A DNA stretch of 32,057 bases, from positions 1 to 32,057 of the forward strand of contig JAJQCV010000019.1 of assembly GCA_021202525.1 (NCBI GenBank), read 5' to 3'. This DNA comes from Akkermansiaceae bacterium. Its GTDB lineage: Bacteria; Verrucomicrobiota; Verrucomicrobiia; Verrucomicrobiales; Akkermansiaceae. Within the stretch, counting starts at the first letter, position 1, and each line of letters opens with the position of its first letter. The position numbers and the translations under genes were made by a program. The notes beneath the pieces were generated by a model. The model worked only from the letters and a program-made list of their open reading frames with translations. It had not been told where the DNA came from and did not search any database. Of the stretch, positions 23,903-31,915 are shown piece by piece.

Positions 23903-24862
23903 ATGAATATTGTGTTTTACCATGAATATTCTTTAACGGCTTGCGGCCCTCTCAATGCCAGGGCCGCGGAAGTATGCAGGAAAGGGGCTCTCATCAGGAC
24001 GGAGGAAGGCGGCTATGGCTGCATTCAGCCCTGGCCGGAGCTGGGGGACCGCTCCCTGCAGGAGGAACTGAACGCGCTCAGGAAAGGCAGCCCGCTGCCC
24101 CTGGGCAAGCGGGCCCTGGAATGCGCGCGGGTGGACGGGGAGGCGCGCGCCTCCGGCGTCAGTCTGTTCTCCGGCCTCCACATTCCGGCCAGCCATGCCA
24201 CCCTTCCCTGCTGCGTCAGCCCGGCCACCATCAGAATCATGGAAACGAAGGGCTTCAAGGCGGGAAAAATCAAGGCAAGCTCCAATCCGGCGGCGGCCCT
24301 GGAACGGCTGACCATGCTGGCCTCCATGGTTCCTTCCTGGCGCTGGCGGCTGGATTTCAACGGCTCCCTGGACGGGAACGAGGCGCTCCAGTTCTGGAAA
24401 GCCCTGCCGCACCACCTCAAGAGCCGGATAGATTTCATTGAAGACCCCTGCCCCTTTTCCGTTCCCGGCTGGGAACGCCTGGTGGATGCGGGCATGCCGC
24501 TGGCCCTGGATATGGGGACAGACACGGAGCACCAGCCCGCCGTCACGGCGGACCTTCCCGTCACGCGCATCGTCAAACCGGCGCGGGAGGCCACGCCCGG
24601 GGACCTGTATGATCCCCCCGTGTTCACCACCGTCATGGACCACCCCGTGGGGCAGTTGTGGGCCGTTTACCAGGCGGCGGAGTATTACCGCGACGCGCTT
24701 CCCACGGAGATTCCGCTCTGCGGCCTGTGCACCCACCTTCTGTTTGAACCGGACCCCTTCATCGACCAGATGGGAGGCATGAACCCGCAGGTGGCCGTTC
24801 CCGCCGGAACGGGGCTGGGCTTTGACGATATGCTGGAAACCCTGCCCTGGAAGAAGCTCTGA
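23903..24862 (+). CDS. menC: Enolase-superfamily enzyme, o-succinylbenzoate synthase (MenC)-like
   Basis: MenC dehydrates SHCHC to o-succinylbenzoate in menaquinone synthesis. The 319-residue protein has the superfamily residues in order. Lys122/Lys124 are in the KxK motif (FKAGKIKAS), Asp151 is in RLDFNGS, Glu180 in FIEDPCPF, Asp203 in ALDMGTD and Lys225 in RIVKPA. The third metal site lacks the usual Asp-Glu-Ser. An N-terminal capping domain of about 100 residues precedes the barrel. The in-frame ATG at 23858 adds 15 residues without homology, so 23903 is preferred. No other men gene is adjacent. Another activity such as dipeptide epimerase is less likely but not excluded. Confidence 0.75.
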   Translation: MNIVFYHEYSLTACGPLNARAAEVCRKGALIRTEEGGYGCIQPWPELGDRSLQEELNALRKGSPLPLGKRALECARVDGEARASGVSLFSGLHIPASHATLPCCVSPATIRIMETKGFKAGKIKASSNPAAALERLTMLASMVPSWRWRLDFNGSLDGNEALQFWKALPHHLKSRIDFIEDPCPFSVPGWERLVDAGMPLALDMGTDTEHQPAVTADLPVTRIVKPAREATPGDLYDPPVFTTVMDHPVGQLWAVYQAAEYYRDALPTEIPLCGLCTHLLFEPDPFIDQMGGMNPQVAVPAGTGLGFDDMLETLPWKKL

Positions 24863-24946
24863 ACGGGGTCCGCCCCGTTTTTTGCCCTTCCCCTATTTTT
24901 CCTCTCCTTTTCCTTTCCTTCCGCCTTCTTCGCGGACGCCGCATGC

Positions 24947-24985
24947 AAAAAGGCATGGAGCCGCAACGGTTCCATGCCTTTTTTT
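24947..24985. terminator. Bidirectional terminator between the menC-like gene and GH20
   Basis: AAAAAGGCATGGA (24947-24959) pairs with TCCATGCCTTTTT (24971-24983), and the inner GCCG/CGGT extends the helix to a three-base loop. It is flanked by A- and T-runs. It serves both convergent genes and is the best terminator in the window. Confidence 0.92.
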
Positions 24986-24998
24986 ACGTTTCAGAATT

Positions 24999-27185
24999 TC
25001 ACGGTTTCCGGCCGGGGTCCGTGGAAAATTTCAGGCCGGGGAATTCCTTCACGTTGCAGCCGGGCGTTTTGGGGTTCACCTGCACCGGGACGAAGGTGAA
25101 CATCCAGCGGCGCGTGCTGTTGTTGTTCGGGCTTTTCACCAGGACGTGGTTCCAGCCTTTTTTGAGGGGAATCATGGCCGGCTCACGGAAATGGTAGTTC
25201 TCATCCACCATCGTGCCGCCGTTGCGCGGCCTGGCCCACCTGGGAGGTTCAATTTCCTTCCCGTTGACGAAGAATTGGGGATTCGCGTGGAACCACTTGC
25301 CCGGCACGCTGGCGGGGCCATTGCGCCAGTCGGACGTGGCCCAGGTATGGCCGCTCACCCAGAAGGGGACCGTCTGCGCCTTGGGAGAATAAATGTAGGT
25401 CTGCGCGTAATAGGTATGGTTCTTGTGCGGGAAAGCCCCCATCTTCGCCCCGTTGAACAGCGTCGGGAAATCGCAGTAATGCTTGAAAATGACGGTGGCC
25501 CCGGTGTAGTCGTCCTTGGACCATGTGTAAGTGGCGCCGTCAATTTCATAGGAATCCTTCATTTTTCCGGTCCTGGCGTCCTCTTCCGGGCCGAATTCCG
25601 TTTCCGTCTTCCCGCCGTGGGGGATGGGGCCCAGCAGTTTCCAGGGAATGTCCGCCTGGCGCACGTAGTTGAACTCCTTGTTCACAAAGAAGCGGTCCCG
25701 GATGGCGAGAACGCGGTTTTCATAGTCCGCAAAGCCTTTCAGGAGAGGATCCCCCTGCACGGGAAGATTGGAGAAGTACTTCATGTACTCGTCCTGGTTG
25801 GGGTTCCCCTCCACCTTTTCATGCGGGTTGTTCCACAGGGGTTCCGAAACGAAGGCCATTCCGGCGTAAACGGGGGTCTGGAGCACCTGGTTGCGCGGGT
25901 CCGTGATCTCCAGATCCGGGAAGGAGCACAGGATCATGCCCAGGCCCTCTCCGTTACGGAAGGGGCACGCCCGGCGGAAGTACATGGTCATGGCCGTTTC
26001 AAAGGGGTCCAGATGGTTCAGGTAGGTTTCCAGGGAATCCACATATTTGGCGCCGTCCGAGGGCCACGCATGCCTGTTCTGCCGCCCGGACCACAATTGC
26101 TGGATGGCCCCGTTGTACCCTTTGGGGGACAATCCCGGCTGCCACCTCATGGGCGTGCGGCCGCAGGCTTCCACGGTATCGAAGTAGGTTTTCAGAATCT
26201 CGTTGTCCACTTTCTCGTCCGCGCCCCGCACCTCGTCCGTCCCTATGTGGATGACCGGCATTTTTTCCCTGGGGACCAGGGAGCACAGCTCCTTGATCAG
26301 GGCCACCAGGGTTTTGGTGGCCTTTTCATCGCTCATCTTGACGCCAAGAGCCTTGCGGAAGGCCGCGCTGTGCCCCGGCATGTCCATTTCCGGAATCAGC
26401 AGGATATTGCGCAGGCGGCAGTATTCCACCAACTGCTTGAATTCCTTCTGCGTGTAGAACTTGCCCGGCATGCGCGTGAAATTTTTGGGATCGTTCAGTT
26501 CCGGATGGATTTTGGATTCCAGGCGCCAGCCGGGATTCTCCGTGAAATGGAAGTGGTACACGTTCAGCTTGAGCTGGCCCATGGAGTCCAGTTCCTGGGC
26601 GATCAGGGGCAGCGGCATGTAATTGCGGCCCACGTCGTTCATGAATCCGCGTACTTCAAAATCCGGCCAGTCCACGATGTCGCAGGCGGCGACCGTCGTT
26701 TTGCCGTCCCGGCGCAGAAGAAGCTGTTCCAGGGTTTTCAGGCCGTAATAAAACCCCTTGGTGTCCCTGGCCGTGATCAGCACCCCGCCGGGGGTCACCC
26801 GCAGGGAGTAGGCCTCCTCCTTCAATTTGGGATTTTCCGTATCCGCCTTCACGTCCCCCTGCACGAATTTGACGGCAAACGCCCCATCCTGGGAAACCTG
26901 CACCCCGTGGCCGGCCAGGAAGGATTTCAGCTCGGAAACAATGAACTTCATCTGTTCCGGGTAGGACGTGCGGGACGGCGCCGGGGCCTGGATGCGCACG
27001 GACTGGACGGGAACCGCCCTGCCGCTCCACTTCACCTGCTGGGGCATGGGGACCAGCGGCGGACGGTCTACTGGGAACATCCGGTAATTGGGGCCGTTGG
27101 CGGGGAAGGCGGGAGCCGTGTCCTGCCCCCGGACGCCGCCGGCCGCCAGACACAGGCAGATAACTGGCAATATAAAGGATTTCAT
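24999..27185 (-). CDS. Secreted GH20 beta-N-acetylhexosaminidase
   Basis: The enzyme removes terminal beta-linked GlcNAc/GalNAc from host glycans. The 728 residues begin with a signal peptide (hydrophobic core FILPVICLCLAAG, likely cleavage after VRG near residue 20). A GH20b-type domain spans about 55-165. The TIM barrel contains DVGRNYMP, HFHFTENPGW, PEMDMPGHS and the catalytic pair IHIGTDEVRG (Asp317-Glu318). A C-terminal domain of about 200 residues follows (WVSGHTWATSDWRNGP). The alternative ATG at 27194 lies inside the promoter region, so 27185 is the start. The -10 box ends 11 nt ahead and there is no Shine-Dalgarno. With NagB and the sulfatase it fits mucin breakdown. Confidence 0.95.
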   Translation of the reverse strand: MKSFILPVICLCLAAGGVRGQDTAPAFPANGPNYRMFPVDRPPLVPMPQQVKWSGRAVPVQSVRIQAPAPSRTSYPEQMKFIVSELKSFLAGHGVQVSQDGAFAVKFVQGDVKADTENPKLKEEAYSLRVTPGGVLITARDTKGFYYGLKTLEQLLLRRDGKTTVAACDIVDWPDFEVRGFMNDVGRNYMPLPLIAQELDSMGQLKLNVYHFHFTENPGWRLESKIHPELNDPKNFTRMPGKFYTQKEFKQLVEYCRLRNILLIPEMDMPGHSAAFRKALGVKMSDEKATKTLVALIKELCSLVPREKMPVIHIGTDEVRGADEKVDNEILKTYFDTVEACGRTPMRWQPGLSPKGYNGAIQQLWSGRQNRHAWPSDGAKYVDSLETYLNHLDPFETAMTMYFRRACPFRNGEGLGMILCSFPDLEITDPRNQVLQTPVYAGMAFVSEPLWNNPHEKVEGNPNQDEYMKYFSNLPVQGDPLLKGFADYENRVLAIRDRFFVNKEFNYVRQADIPWKLLGPIPHGGKTETEFGPEEDARTGKMKDSYEIDGATYTWSKDDYTGATVIFKHYCDFPTLFNGAKMGAFPHKNHTYYAQTYIYSPKAQTVPFWVSGHTWATSDWRNGPASVPGKWFHANPQFFVNGKEIEPPRWARPRNGGTMVDENYHFREPAMIPLKKGWNHVLVKSPNNNSTRRWMFTFVPVQVNPKTPGCNVKEFPGLKFSTDPGRKP

Positions 27186-27196
27186 ACGACGCATGA

Positions 27197-27225
27197 TACA
27201 TATCCGGGAAAAACGTTCCTGTCAA
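27197..27225 (-). promoter_or_regulatory. Promoter of GH20, implying a near-leaderless mRNA
   Basis: On the minus strand a perfect TTGACA (27220-27225), a 17-bp spacer and TATGTA (27197-27202) are followed by 11 nt and the ATG at 27185. The -35 box overlaps the stop codon of the upstream exported-protein gene. Confidence 0.6.
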
Positions 27226-27707
27226 ACACCAGCGTCATTCCGGCCCGGTTTTGCAAAAAGACCAGAGCTTTTATTCCGTGCCGGGCCGGCCGCCGCAGGC
27301 AGGGTGTCCTCCACTTCCCCGGTCACGCCGTCAACGGCCACCCCGCGGCGCACGGCATAAAGCGCGGCTTCATCCCCGCTTTTTCCGGACGCAAACGCCC
27401 AGTAATAGGCCTTCCGGTCATGGTAGCAGGCCCATTCCCCGCCCACGCCGGGCCGCGCCTCCATCAGGAGGGAATAGGAGTCCGCAGGAGAAACCGCGAA
27501 CCCGCGCGGGGTCTCCAGGCCGGCAGACGGAAAGGACCGGATTTCCCCCCTCCAGACCAGCTCCAGAGGCGAGGACGACAGCAGCCCGTCCGCCAGATGG
27601 CTGCCCGCCAGCATCTGGTGCGCTCCGAACATGGGGAGGCAGGACGCACAGAGGGAAAGGGAACAGCAGGCGGCGGCGCGCAGGAAAATACGGAGGGGGA
27701 AAGACAT
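27222..27707 (-). CDS. Small exported protein of unknown function, possibly a lipoprotein
   Basis: I do not recognise a family. The 161-residue protein starts with MSFPLRIFLRAAACC, a positively charged, hydrophobic leader that ends in SLSLCASC. Cys23 could be a lipidation site, but the -3 residue is Cys rather than Leu, so the lipobox is imperfect. The mature part has no membrane segment and contains a Tyr/Trp-rich stretch (YHDRKAYYWAFASGKSGDEAALYAVRRG). The frame is open far upstream of the ATG at 27707 but that part has no signal. It lies 36 bases before the GH20 start on the same strand, so a shared role in envelope glycan handling is possible. No convincing promoter was seen. Confidence 0.62.
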   Translation of the reverse strand: MSFPLRIFLRAAACCSLSLCASCLPMFGAHQMLAGSHLADGLLSSSPLELVWRGEIRSFPSAGLETPRGFAVSPADSYSLLMEARPGVGGEWACYHDRKAYYWAFASGKSGDEAALYAVRRGVAVDGVTGEVEDTLPAAAGPARNKSSGLFAKPGRNDAGV

Positions 27708-27881
27708 GGCGTGCTTCGGGAAATTGCGGAAAGGAATCAACTCCCAAACGCTTCCCCAGTCAATCAAAAAGGCGCCAGTCTCCGGGAAAGAAGAGAGAAT
27801 GGCTGCGCGGAGCGGAAGACGGGCCTTTCCTGCGGAGTCCGGAAATGAAACCGTGCCTTCCCCGCCGGACAGGGGGGCCGC

Positions 27882-27910
27882 TTGACATCCCTTTTCCGCA
27901 CTCCTATAGT
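27882..27910 (+). promoter_or_regulatory. Promoter of the MATE transporter gene
   Basis: A perfect TTGACA (27882-27887), a 17-bp spacer and TATAGT (27905-27910) lie 30 nt before the ATG at 27941. This is a near-consensus sigma70 promoter. It also argues against the longer in-frame start far upstream. Confidence 0.78.
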
Positions 27911-27940
27911 TTGCACTCCGTTGAAAAAAGAGCCGGAGCC

Positions 27941-29326
27941 ATGACAGCCCAGTCACGTAACATCTCGGAATTGGAAAACGCATCCGTCTGGCGTCTTCTG
28001 GTCCAGTATTCCCTGCCCTCCATCGCAGGCATGGTGGTGTACTCCCTGTACAACATCATTGACAGCGTGTTCATCGGCCACGGCGTGGGGCCGCTCGCCC
28101 TTTCCGGCCTGGCGGTCACCTTCCCCATCATGAACCTGACCTTCGCCCTGGGAACGCTGGTGGGCATAGGCGGGGCGGCCATCAGCTCCATCAGGCTGGG
28201 CAAGAAGGACCCGGAGGGAACGGAACACACGCTGGGGAACGTCCTGGTCCTGAGCCTGATCGCCTCCGTGGTGCTCTCCGTTCCCGCGCTGATCTTCCTC
28301 AAGGAAATTCTGAGCGCCTTCGGAGCCAGCGGGCAAACCCTCGCCTACGGGTATGATTTCATGCTGGTGACCCTGCTGGGGCTGCCCGTCACGTACGTTT
28401 TTTTCAACCTCAACCACGTGATGCGGGCCACGGGCTACCCGAAGAAGGCCATGGGCTCCACCCTGCTTTCCGTAGGCATCAACATCGTTCTGGCGCCCAT
28501 CTTCATTTTCTGGCTCAAGTGGGGTATTACCGGGGCGGCGCTCGCCACGCTGATCGCTCAGATTGCCGGCATGGCTCGCGTGCTCATCCATTTTTCAGAC
28601 AAATCCAGCGCCGTCCATTTCCGCAGTGGCATCTGGAATCTGAAAAAGGCCATCGTCACCGGCATCCTGTCCATCGGGCTGGCTCCGTGCCTGGTGAACG
28701 TGTGCGGCAGCGCCGTGGCCATCGCCATCAACAGGCAGCTTGCGGACCACGGCGGGGACCTGGCCATAGGCGCCTTCGGCATCATCAACCGGATTCTCAT
28801 CCTGTTCGCGATGCTCGTCATCGGCCTCACGCAGGGCATGCAGCCCATCATCGGCTACAATCACGGGGCCATGAAGCCGGACCGGGTGCTGCTGACGCTG
28901 AAATACGGGGTTATTACGGGCACGGCGTTCACCACGGCGGGCTTCCTGGCCTGCATGTTCTTTTCCCACGGCATTGCAGCCCTGTTTACGGATGACGCAC
29001 AACTGATCAGCCTGGCCGCGGGCGGCCTGAAGATCGTCATTCTGGCCTTTCCGCTCATTGGCAGCCAGATCGTCATCGGGAACTTTTTCCAGGCCATCGG
29101 CAAGGCGAGGCTGGCCATCTTCCTCTCCCTCACCCGCCAGATGCTGTTCCTGCTGCCGTTCCTGCTGATTTTACCGGGGTTCTGGGGGCAGACGGGCGTA
29201 TGGGCGTCCATGCCGCTGGCGGACGTTCTTTCCTCCATCGTCACCCTGTGGTTCATCCGCAGGTTTCTGAAGTATTACTGCGGGAAAAACCGGGAATACC
29301 TGGCGCAGCCGGCCGGGCAGGCCTAA
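27941..29326 (+). CDS. MATE family efflux transporter
   Basis: The 461-residue membrane protein has the twelve-helix MATE/MOP architecture: two six-helix halves starting near SLPSIAGMVVYSLYNIIDSVFIG and, after about residue 225, IGLAPCLVNVCGSAVAIAIN. The N-terminal SLPSIAGMVVY-IIDSVFIGH signature is typical of the NorM/DinF-like group (MepA subfamily in gut bacteria). These proteins export cationic drugs or metabolites with a Na+ or H+ gradient. The gene begins after a strong promoter with GGAG near the ATG. The substrate cannot be assigned. The in-frame open stretch upstream of 27941 is not coding. Confidence 0.94.
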   Translation: MTAQSRNISELENASVWRLLVQYSLPSIAGMVVYSLYNIIDSVFIGHGVGPLALSGLAVTFPIMNLTFALGTLVGIGGAAISSIRLGKKDPEGTEHTLGNVLVLSLIASVVLSVPALIFLKEILSAFGASGQTLAYGYDFMLVTLLGLPVTYVFFNLNHVMRATGYPKKAMGSTLLSVGINIVLAPIFIFWLKWGITGAALATLIAQIAGMARVLIHFSDKSSAVHFRSGIWNLKKAIVTGILSIGLAPCLVNVCGSAVAIAINRQLADHGGDLAIGAFGIINRILILFAMLVIGLTQGMQPIIGYNHGAMKPDRVLLTLKYGVITGTAFTTAGFLACMFFSHGIAALFTDDAQLISLAAGGLKIVILAFPLIGSQIVIGNFFQAIGKARLAIFLSLTRQMLFLLPFLLILPGFWGQTGVWASMPLADVLSSIVTLWFIRRFLKYYCGKNREYLAQPAGQA

Positions 29327-29542
29327 CATTTCCGGCGTCCTTGTTGCGTCCTTTTTCACGGACATGATACTGGCAGTATGCCTAACGCGCCGCGTTTTAC
29401 GGACTCTATTTTGATGACGGCCCCCTATGGAATGAGACGGAAAGCCCGGAGCTTTTCATGGCGTCCGCGCAACCGCCCCCGCCCCGCCGCGGCGGAAAAA
29501 ACAAATGCGGAAAAATTATTCTGACCAAAACCCACAGACACG

Positions 29543-31042
29543 ATGAAAAACGGAATCATGATGCAATACTTTGAGTGGAACCTGCCCAATGACGGACAGT
29601 TCTGGAACAGGCTGAAGGAAGACGCCCCCCACCTGGAGGAAATAGGGGTGACGGCCGTCTGGATTCCGCCGGCCTACAAGGGCAAGGAACAGAACGACGT
29701 GGGGTATGGCACCTACGACCTGTTTGATCTGGGGGAATTCGACCAGAAAAATACCGTGCGCACCAAGTACGGTACCAAGCAGGAGCTCCAGGACGCCATC
29801 AAGGCCCTGCACGACCACCATGTGGACGTTTATCTGGACGCCGTGATGAACCACAAGGCCGGAGCCGACTATACGGAAAAGTTCATGGCCAAGGAAGTGG
29901 ACGAGAACAACCGCGAGGAGGAAACCACGGACGCCTACGAAATCGAAGGCTGGACCGGATTCAACTTCCCCGGCCGCGGAGACAAGTATTCCGATTTCAA
30001 ATGGCACTGGTACCACTTCACCGGCACGGATTACGACAATAAGACGGGCAAAACCACCGTGTTCAAGATCATGGGGGACGGCAAGGACTGGAGCAGCGGC
30101 GTGGACGGCGAAAACGGCAATTACGACTACCTCATGTTCGCCAACCTGGACTTCGACCACCCGGAAGTGGTGAAGGAGATGGAGAAATGGGGCGTATGGG
30201 TCTCCCGCGAACTTGACCTGGACGGCATGAGGCTGGACGCCATCAAGCACATCAACGACGAGTTCATCAAGAAGTTCCTGGCCGCTGTCCGCAAGGAGCG
30301 GGGAGAGGATTTCTACGCCGTGGGGGAATACTGGAAGCAGGACCTGGATTCCCTGGACGAATACCTGAAGGAGGAACGCTACAAGGTGGACCTTTTCGAC
30401 GTGCCTCTGCACTACAACATGTACCAGGCTTCCGAACACGGACGGGATTACGACCTGACCAAGATTCTGGACGGCACGCTGGTCCAGAACCACCCCACCC
30501 TGGCCGTCACCTTTGTGGACAATCATGACTCCCAGTGGGGCAGTTCCCTGCAATCAGCCGTCAAGGACTGGTTCAAGCCTTCCGCCTACGCGCTGATCCT
30601 GCTCATGAAGGACGGCTACCCCTGCATCTTTTACGGGGATTACTACGGTGTCAGCGGCAATCCGCCCGTGCACCGCGGCATCATCGACAACCTGCTGGAA
30701 ATCCGCAAGAACCACGCCTACGGGGAGCAGAATTACTACTTCGACCATCCGAACACCATCGGCTTCACCCGCGTGGGTGACGAACAGCACCCGAAGTCCG
30801 GCGTGGCCGTGCTCATCTCCAACGGGGAGGACGGGGACAAGGTCATGAACGTGGGCAAGCAGCACGCGGGAGAAACCTGGAAGGAAGCCACCGGAAACGT
30901 GGAGGAAACCGTCACCATCGACGACGAAGGCAACGGCCAGTTCATCGTCCACGGCGGCAATGTGGCCGTCTGGATTCCGCAGGACGCTCCCCAGGACCCC
31001 AAGCAGGACGCCCGGAAGGACGACACTGAGGAAGAAAGCTGA
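29543..31042 (+). CDS. Alpha-amylase, GH13, cytoplasmic type
   Basis: The 499-residue protein has no signal peptide and resembles bacterial AmyA/GH13_5 enzymes. The start MMQYFEWNLPNDGQFW is followed by region I DVYLDAVMNH (95-104). The nucleophile Asp232 is in DGMRLDAIKH, the acid/base Glu262 in YAVGEYW, and the transition-state Asp329 in FVDNHDSQ. A C-terminal beta domain begins near 400, and an acidic tail (EEES) ends the protein. It would cut alpha-1,4-glucans such as internal glycogen or imported maltodextrins. No ribosome binding site or convincing promoter was found ahead of the ATG. The nearest upstream gene is MATE, 216 bases away, so it is probably separately transcribed. Confidence 0.96.
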   Translation: MKNGIMMQYFEWNLPNDGQFWNRLKEDAPHLEEIGVTAVWIPPAYKGKEQNDVGYGTYDLFDLGEFDQKNTVRTKYGTKQELQDAIKALHDHHVDVYLDAVMNHKAGADYTEKFMAKEVDENNREEETTDAYEIEGWTGFNFPGRGDKYSDFKWHWYHFTGTDYDNKTGKTTVFKIMGDGKDWSSGVDGENGNYDYLMFANLDFDHPEVVKEMEKWGVWVSRELDLDGMRLDAIKHINDEFIKKFLAAVRKERGEDFYAVGEYWKQDLDSLDEYLKEERYKVDLFDVPLHYNMYQASEHGRDYDLTKILDGTLVQNHPTLAVTFVDNHDSQWGSSLQSAVKDWFKPSAYALILLMKDGYPCIFYGDYYGVSGNPPVHRGIIDNLLEIRKNHAYGEQNYYFDHPNTIGFTRVGDEQHPKSGVAVLISNGEDGDKVMNVGKQHAGETWKEATGNVEETVTIDDEGNGQFIVHGGNVAVWIPQDAPQDPKQDARKDDTEEES

Positions 31043-31101
31043 TCCGCCTGACGGGACTTTTTATCGGCGGTCTGGCCCTTCCGGAATTTTCCGGAACGCG
31101 G

Positions 31102-31551
31102 TCAGGCCGCTTTTACTTTAATCACCAGTTTGCGGATGACGCCTTCCCCGATGCATCCGGCATGGGCGTCTTCCGGGAAAAACACGGCGAACTGGCCGGG
31201 CCTGACGGTGAAGGAGGTTTCTTCCGCGTCGTGGTAATGCTGCGCATCCTTCTCCTCCTGGAACGGTTCGGACGGTTTTTCCAGTGCGGCGCGCTCCTTC
31301 CAGGTAAAGCGTTCCTCCCGTGAAAGGGGGACGTGGATGTCGATGAATTTGTTGTGGACCTCCATCCTGGCCTTTTCCGGGGTTTTCATCTCCGTCTCGT
31401 TCACCATCACGATCAGGGCGTCTTCCACAAGGACATGGGGCCCCGGCTCCAGAACGGCCGGATCTGCCGCGCGTATAAAGTCGAAAGCCTGCCTGAACAG
31501 AGGATTTAATCTTTCATAACGGGCGGAATCGGCAAGGGAGGCAATAATCAT
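31102..31551 (-). CDS. YhcH/YjgK/YiaL family protein (DUF386)
   Basis: The 149-residue protein shows the typical beta-jellyroll pattern of YhcH/NanQ/EbgC relatives. ARMEVHNKFIDIHVPLSREERF (about 61-82) contains the conserved Glu/His residues, and QFAVFFPEDAHAG (about 119-131) contains the Pro-x-Asp-x-His metal or sugar-binding block, followed by IRKLVIKV. Relatives act on sialic acid or other sugars, with a proposed anomerase role. It faces the alpha-amylase gene across a 59-base gap. Its own strong promoter lies about 30 nt upstream of the ATG. No nan gene is visible, so the substrate is open. Confidence 0.9.
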   Translation of the reverse strand: MIIASLADSARYERLNPLFRQAFDFIRAADPAVLEPGPHVLVEDALIVMVNETEMKTPEKARMEVHNKFIDIHVPLSREERFTWKERAALEKPSEPFQEEKDAQHYHDAEETSFTVRPGQFAVFFPEDAHAGCIGEGVIRKLVIKVKAA

Positions 31552-31580
31552 GGCAGGGAATTCTGTTTAAAGGAAACGCC

Positions 31581-31608
31581 ATTCTAATGTACCTGCAGGC
31601 TCCGTCAA
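31581..31608 (-). promoter_or_regulatory. Promoter of the YhcH-family gene
   Basis: TTGACG (31603-31608), a 16-bp spacer and TAGAAT (31581-31586), each matching five of six consensus bases on the minus strand. The mRNA leader would be about 22 nt, unlike the near-leaderless cases elsewhere in the window. Confidence 0.68.
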
Positions 31609-31696
31609 ATCCTTTGGTTAAATTTATTTAATTTCCGGCTTTCAAAGATCGTTTGAAACAAACAGTCAATATCTTGAAAAGATAAAAGAATGCACA

Positions 31697-31712
31697 TCGG
31701 ATTACGAATCCG
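31697..31712 (+). repeat. Palindromic repeat, copy 1 (TCGGATTACGAATCCG)
   Basis: CGGATT-ACG-AATCCG is a perfect 6+6 bp inverted repeat with a 3-bp centre. The same 16 bases occur as the reverse complement at 31866-31881, about 170 bp away. Confidence 0.65.
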
Positions 31713-31865
31713 GCGTCAAGAAAATATTTTTAGACTTTGTCCCTTACTACCAGCGCTGTTTCCGGGAAAAATTAAGGAGACGTGATTTAACGATGCCCAG
31801 GTCTTTTACAATCGTGCCTCTCCCTGCGGGAGTTATCCTTTCATTCCCTTTTTGCAATATTTGCA

Positions 31866-31881
31866 CGGATTCGTAATCCGA
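31866..31881 (-). repeat. Palindromic repeat, copy 2, overlapping the presumed promoter of the last gene
   Basis: CGGATT-CGT-AATCCG followed by A is the exact reverse complement of copy 1 over 16 bases. It ends 34 bp before the ATG at 31916, in the place of a promoter or operator. Confidence 0.65.
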
Positions 31882-31915
31882 CAGGATACGAATAATTCTT
31901 CTATCCAACATTCGC

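Larger units (their letters stand above)
31609..31915. other. AT-rich upstream region of the last gene
   Basis: This stretch is visibly more AT-rich than the coding DNA. It holds two copies of a palindrome (listed separately), a small CTCCC/GGGAG hairpin near 31818-31831, and possible weak promoter boxes (CCGACA at 31878-31883, TATCCA at 31902-31907, 18-bp spacer) before the ATG at 31916. I see no convincing gene. Confidence 0.45.

Noticed and set aside
24822..27848. 1008-codon open frame on the plus strand
   Set aside because: It lies antisense to the GH20 gene and the small exported-protein gene, both of which have clear starts and signal peptides. Long antisense frames are common in GC-rich DNA, and its translation has no family pattern.
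31046..31107. GCCTGAC/GTCAGGC inverted repeat between alpha-amylase and the YhcH gene
   Set aside because: The 7-bp arms are separated by about 48 bases and the right arm overlaps the YhcH stop codon. There is no T-run, so it is too weak to call a terminator.
31793..31876. 27-codon open frame (MPRSFTIVPLPAGVIL...) ending inside the second palindrome
   Set aside because: The AAGGAG ahead of it is about 13 nt from the ATG, which is too far, the peptide has no recognisable features, and its length is within chance expectation. It could still be a leader peptide.
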